Below, in pieces: positions 30,783 to 34,003 of a stretch of DNA of 34,003 nucleotides. A model generated the notes under the pieces. It saw nothing but the letters and a program-made list of their open reading frames with translations. It did not search any database and was not told the DNA's origin. The DNA is taken from NCBI GenBank assembly GCA_017991615.1, contig JAGOQF010000008.1:1-34003 (forward strand), in the 5' to 3' direction. The position numbers were made by a program, and so were the translations under genes. Each line of letters starts with the position of its first letter. The first letter of the stretch is position 1. The stretch comes from Candidatus Shapirobacteria bacterium (GTDB lineage Bacteria; Patescibacteriota; Microgenomatia; UBA12405).

Positions 30783-33779
30783 TCATTTTCTAACTTTGTA
30801 AAGGCGAGTTTGACCATTGTCATAGATTTGATCAATCTGGAGATCTTCAGGACTGAGAGGAAGTTTTTGATCATGAATTAAATAAATATAATCAATGTTA
30901 TGGTTAACTAAAAAGCCGCGAGCAAAAAATTTATCGTCGGTGGTAAAAAATTTATCAACTTGTTGACGACGATCTTGCCAATTGAAACCGGTGATATCAA
31001 GATTCATTTCATCTTCCAAAAATGATTGTTGATGACTGAAAGCGGAGACGTAGGCGGTGGTTTCGTAGGCATAGAGAGGAATGGGGGTGGACAGATTGTC
31101 TTTGATGTGGGGATCGTAAGGATAGGTTAAAACAACACCTTGAGGTTGGGTTTTAAGAAAATTTAAGGTTTGGATTTCATAGTGAGGCAAGGAAGCTGGT
31201 GGTGGAAAACCAAAATAGTCTTTGAGAGTGGCCAGACTGGTAAGACAAGTGATTATTAATAAAACAAGTGAATAAATTTTGTGTTTTTGCCAAAGATGGG
31301 AAATAAAAATAGCCAGATAAAAATTAGCAAAAAAGAGACTATAATAAAAAAATTGAATTGTGTTCCAAGCAGTCCCCTTTTGAACGAAAAATAAAGGAAT
31401 AATAAAAGCCAGGCCACAAGTTGATAAAGTCAAAAGTTTAAATGAGAATTTATTTTTAAGATGTTTGTGATTTATAGCAAAAAGTCCTAAAACTCTAGTA
31501 CCTAAATTACCAACTAAAAATATAAAAACCAGACCCAATTCAACAATTAAAGTAACCAATTTGCGGGGTTGATTGTAAAGAAAGGAAGCTAGCTTGGGCC
31601 AATAGAATTTGTCAATCGATTCAATCATGGAATGAGTAAACCAAAAAGGTTTAAATTCAATTAGAGAACCGCTTTTGAGAACTCCAAGTAAAGATAAAAT
31701 AAGTAAAGAAACAAAGGCCATAGTTAAACAAATGATCAAGTTAAATTTGAATTTGGATTTATCAAAAAAGAAACTATAAAAACAAACTAAACTGAAGCTA
31801 AGACCAAGCAAAATACCGGCATAAACCTTGACACCGCTTAAAAGTCCAAGAATAAGTCCAATAAAGACGGCATATTGAGGAGATTTGGTTTGATATTTTT
31901 GCCATAAAATCAGAGCAATAAGAATTATGATCAAAGACAAGGCAAAAGGAGGATTGAGCAGAGTGGAAACAGATTGCATCGACCAAAAAAGAGATTCTCC
32001 GCCAAATTGACGGTTGACTAGCAAGGTGTAGAGCCAACCAAAAGAACCGACAAAATAGTTTAAAATCACAAAAAACAGACTTGTTTGATGGTTTTTAGTG
32101 ATAACAAAGGCTAATTTGTAAGATAAAACACCGATAAGAACAGCAAAAATGGGAGGTAAAATTTGAAAATATAAAATTGAGGGAGATAAAAAAGTAAGCT
32201 TAGAGATAATGGCTACCAGCAGATCAAAACCCCAATGATACTGAGACAGAATAGTGCCAGAAAAAACTGGATTTTTGGGTGGAATACTTTGAGTCAGTTG
32301 ATTGATAAGACTGAGATGCCAAATGCCGTCGTGACCGTTTGGACCCCAAAAGCCAAGACCAAAATCATATTTTAGACCGCTTTTGATCATGGTGAAACTA
32401 AGAATTAGGCTGGAAGTTAAGATAATTGCTAAAGTTACTTTTCTTTTTTTAATTAATTTCATTAACAGTATTGTAGCTGTTAAAACTGAAACAGTTAAAT
32501 ACACTAGAGTTAAGTTAATTTCTTTAGGTGTAAGATTTTGATTTTGCCAAACTTGGGTAGTCCCAATACCAAAAACGTTATCTATTTGGGCTGGTATTCT
32601 CCAATAAAGATAATTATCTTTATTTCGGTAGTATTTATATGGATCAACACTGGCTAAGGTATAGTCGCGATAATCAATTAATTTCCAATCAGAATCAGAT
32701 GACTGAATTAAACCAATTCTTTTGTCGTTTTTATTAATCCATTTAAAATGGAAATTATCATTTAACGGATCAGTTCCCCAAACTTCAGTTTCAGCTGATA
32801 ATTTTGGAAATTGATTTAGATACCATTTAGCAAACTCGGCGGAATTTACAAATGAATAATTGTGTTTATGGAGAGATAAAACTTGATTAGTAAATTCTGA
32901 TTTATGTTTGGTGATGTCATTATCGTTTTCTAAACCAATGGTTAGTTGACCAAATTTATTTGAGGTTTGATTAAGATAAATATCAGCTAGTTTATAAAAG
33001 TAATTTGTATCTAACCCTAGCTGAAGATAATCGTTGGCTTGAACACTGTATAAACTATTTTTATCTTTACCATAACCATTTACTGGATCTCTAGCTGCCC
33101 ACCAAATTACAACTGCGTCTAATTTATCGTTTAATGATTGTGCTGGTATAAGTAAGTTATTTTTTGAAGGATAGTAAGGCACTCCCCACCAGCCACCCCA
33201 AATTTGGTAACCATCGGTAGAAGTTTGATCGGAGCATATTAAAAAATTATTAATTTTATATTTAGAGACTAAATATTCGGCTGTGTAAGGATCGATATGC
33301 CAGGCTCCAACACTTTTAGGATAAAAACCAAAAACCGTTTTAAATTTATTTAGAGCATAATCAATTAACTTAATCCTATCTGGTGGGTTATATCCAGAAA
33401 GAAAAATATTTTCGGAGTTGTACCAAGTCAATTTTTGATTGTAATTTACACTGACTTTTTCTGTCCAACTGGGGGTAACTTCTAAAAATATACCAATATC
33501 GTCTTTTTGGTAATCTTTCTTGATTAAAATATTTTCAGGATTATCAATAAAATAGTCAGGTCGAACCAACCAAGTAACAGAATAATTATTTTTGGTAGCT
33601 AATTCCTTCTGGAAAATTACAAAATCATTAGGATTTTGATGACTTAAATTCCAAAAATCTTTTCCTCTAACAGGATTAGTATTGATGATAAATTTTTCTT
33701 TCTCTTGAGCTAGTGAAGTAGATTTGTTTAAAAATAAAAATATTACAAAAAATAAAATTATTTTTTTTGCCTTAAACAT
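30783..33779 (-). CDS. Fusion: secreted deacetylase/hydrolase-like ectodomain plus GT-C membrane domain
   Basis: 998 aa from the ATG at 33779, chosen because residues 1-24 then form a clean signal peptide (basic start, hydrophobic core, T-S-L-A end); an ATG seven codons earlier is possible. Residues ~25-420 are an outer domain with strand-like blocks V-T-W-L-V-R-P-D-Y-F (68-77), I-G-I-F-L-E-V-T (95-102), S-V-G-A-W-H-I-D-P-Y-T (157-167) and W-G-G-W-W-G-V-P-Y-Y-P-S (194-205). These recall the beta/alpha barrels of NodB-type deacetylases and related glycosidases, but I cannot assign catalytic residues. From ~421 it is polytopic, with the GT-C loop G-H-D-G-I-W-H-L-S-L-I-N-Q-L (482-495) and Y-H-W-G-F-D-L-L (514-521). 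Base composition shifts near 32.4 kb, close to the domain boundary. It overlaps the flippase-like gene by 22 bp. Function of the pair is inference: glycan transfer plus trimming in one protein. Confidence 0.65.
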   Translation of the reverse strand: MFKAKKIILFFVIFLFLNKSTSLAQEKEKFIINTNPVRGKDFWNLSHQNPNDFVIFQKELATKNNYSVTWLVRPDYFIDNPENILIKKDYQKDDIGIFLEVTPSWTEKVSVNYNQKLTWYNSENIFLSGYNPPDRIKLIDYALNKFKTVFGFYPKSVGAWHIDPYTAEYLVSKYKINNFLICSDQTSTDGYQIWGGWWGVPYYPSKNNLLIPAQSLNDKLDAVVIWWAARDPVNGYGKDKNSLYSVQANDYLQLGLDTNYFYKLADIYLNQTSNKFGQLTIGLENDNDITKHKSEFTNQVLSLHKHNYSFVNSAEFAKWYLNQFPKLSAETEVWGTDPLNDNFHFKWINKNDKRIGLIQSSDSDWKLIDYRDYTLASVDPYKYYRNKDNYLYWRIPAQIDNVFGIGTTQVWQNQNLTPKEINLTLVYLTVSVLTATILLMKLIKKRKVTLAIILTSSLILSFTMIKSGLKYDFGLGFWGPNGHDGIWHLSLINQLTQSIPPKNPVFSGTILSQYHWGFDLLVAIISKLTFLSPSILYFQILPPIFAVLIGVLSYKLAFVITKNHQTSLFFVILNYFVGSFGWLYTLLVNRQFGGESLFWSMQSVSTLLNPPFALSLIIILIALILWQKYQTKSPQYAVFIGLILGLLSGVKVYAGILLGLSFSLVCFYSFFFDKSKFKFNLIICLTMAFVSLLILSLLGVLKSGSLIEFKPFWFTHSMIESIDKFYWPKLASFLYNQPRKLVTLIVELGLVFIFLVGNLGTRVLGLFAINHKHLKNKFSFKLLTLSTCGLAFIIPLFFVQKGTAWNTIQFFYYSLFFANFYLAIFISHLWQKHKIYSLVLLIITCLTSLATLKDYFGFPPPASLPHYEIQTLNFLKTQPQGVVLTYPYDPHIKDNLSTPIPLYAYETTAYVSAFSHQQSFLEDEMNLDITGFNWQDRRQQVDKFFTTDDKFFARGFLVNHNIDYIYLIHDQKLPLSPEDLQIDQIYDNGQTRLYKVRK

Positions 33780-34003
33780 ATCAGTTGTTGATAAAACCAT
33801 TTAATTTCGTCTTTGGAAACCAGAAAGTGAAAAATAAGATAGACTGAAACAGAAATAACGACTTTACCAATTAGATTGACCCAACCGTAAAAACCAAAAT
33901 TCTGGAAAATAAGGCTAAAAATAAGCATTAAAATAGTGGCTAAAAGTGGTTTGGAAATAGCTGACAAAACCCGGACACCAAATATTTTTTGGGCAAAATA
34001 CCA
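33758..34003 (-). CDS. C-terminal part of a Wzx-like (MOP family) glycan flippase, partial
   Basis: The minus frame is open from the window edge to the stop at 33758, giving the last 81 residues of a longer protein. It reads F-G-V-R-V-L-S-A-I-S-K-P-L-L-A-T-I-L-M, then two membrane segments separated by a short loop, ending in a basic tail. The S-K-P-L-L-A element before a final span pair is typical of the C-terminal region of oligosaccharide flippases of the Wzx/RfbX type, which move undecaprenyl-PP-linked glycans across the membrane. It sits directly upstream of the fusion gene (22-bp overlap), as expected at the head of a glycan cluster. Most of the protein is outside the window, so this rests on a short piece. 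Confidence 0.6.
   Translation of the reverse strand, partial: WYFAQKIFGVRVLSAISKPLLATILMLIFSLIFQNFGFYGWVNLIGKVVISVSVYLIFHFLVSKDEIKWFYQQLICLRQKK

Overview
This window is a dense, AT-rich, gene-packed surface-glycan locus, most probably from a Candidate Phyla Radiation (Patescibacteria) bacterium of the Microgenomates type. The basis is the mix of families: a YvcK/CofD-like protein, a TPR-tailed TMTC-like GT-C protein, many divergent GT-C membrane enzymes and almost no intergenic DNA. The placement is an inference. TGA is used as a stop (for example at 9238-9240 and 11949-11951), which argues against the recoded Gracilibacteria/Absconditabacteria. No RNA genes, CRISPR arrays, transposases or gene-free stretches over 300 bases were seen.

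Layout. At the left edge (1-80, minus) lies the broken start of a four-helix-bundle (S23/IVS-type) gene, next to a Wzm/TagG-type ABC-2 permease (101-910, minus). A 32-bp divergent gap leads to a plus-strand pair: a YvcK/CofD-like gene (943-1917) and a TMTC-like GT-C/TPR membrane protein (1934-3637). The latter meets the large minus-strand block tail to tail with overlapping stop codons.

From 34003 down to 3634 all genes are on the minus strand, joined by overlaps or gaps of at most 26 bp, so they probably form one or a few very long transcripts. In transcription order: the C-terminus of a Wzx-like flippase; a fusion of a secreted deacetylase/hydrolase-like ectodomain with a GT-C membrane domain; GT2, GT2, GT2, GT4 and GT2 enzymes; a GT39-like GT-C; a YfhO-like GT-C; a GT2; a Gpi18/ALG6-like GT-C; five tandem paralogous GT-C proteins (20084 to 11949); a WaaE-like GT2; a GT4; a DPM1/ALG5-like GT2; a GT2; a B12-binding-type radical SAM enzyme; two GT2s; and a GT4.

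In all, 23 glycosyltransferase-type genes sit in 34 kb. Inferred logic: the soluble GT2/GT4 enzymes build glycans on a lipid carrier from nucleotide sugars in the cytoplasm; the DPM-like enzyme loads single sugars onto polyprenyl phosphate; and the GT-C enzymes use those polyprenyl-P-sugars outside the membrane to decorate a glycan, glycolipid or surface protein, as in the CsbB/GtcA/YfhO three-component scheme. Wzx-type and ABC-type export genes flank the locus. Nucleotide-sugar synthesis genes, a priming phosphoglycosyltransferase and an obvious Wzy polymerase are absent from the window.

Other signals: -10-like hexamers 5-6 nt before several start codons (possible leaderless transcription), octamer micro-repeats inside two genes, GC skew suggesting the main block runs against replication, and two compositional islands (22.1-26.0 kb and 32.4-33.8 kb).
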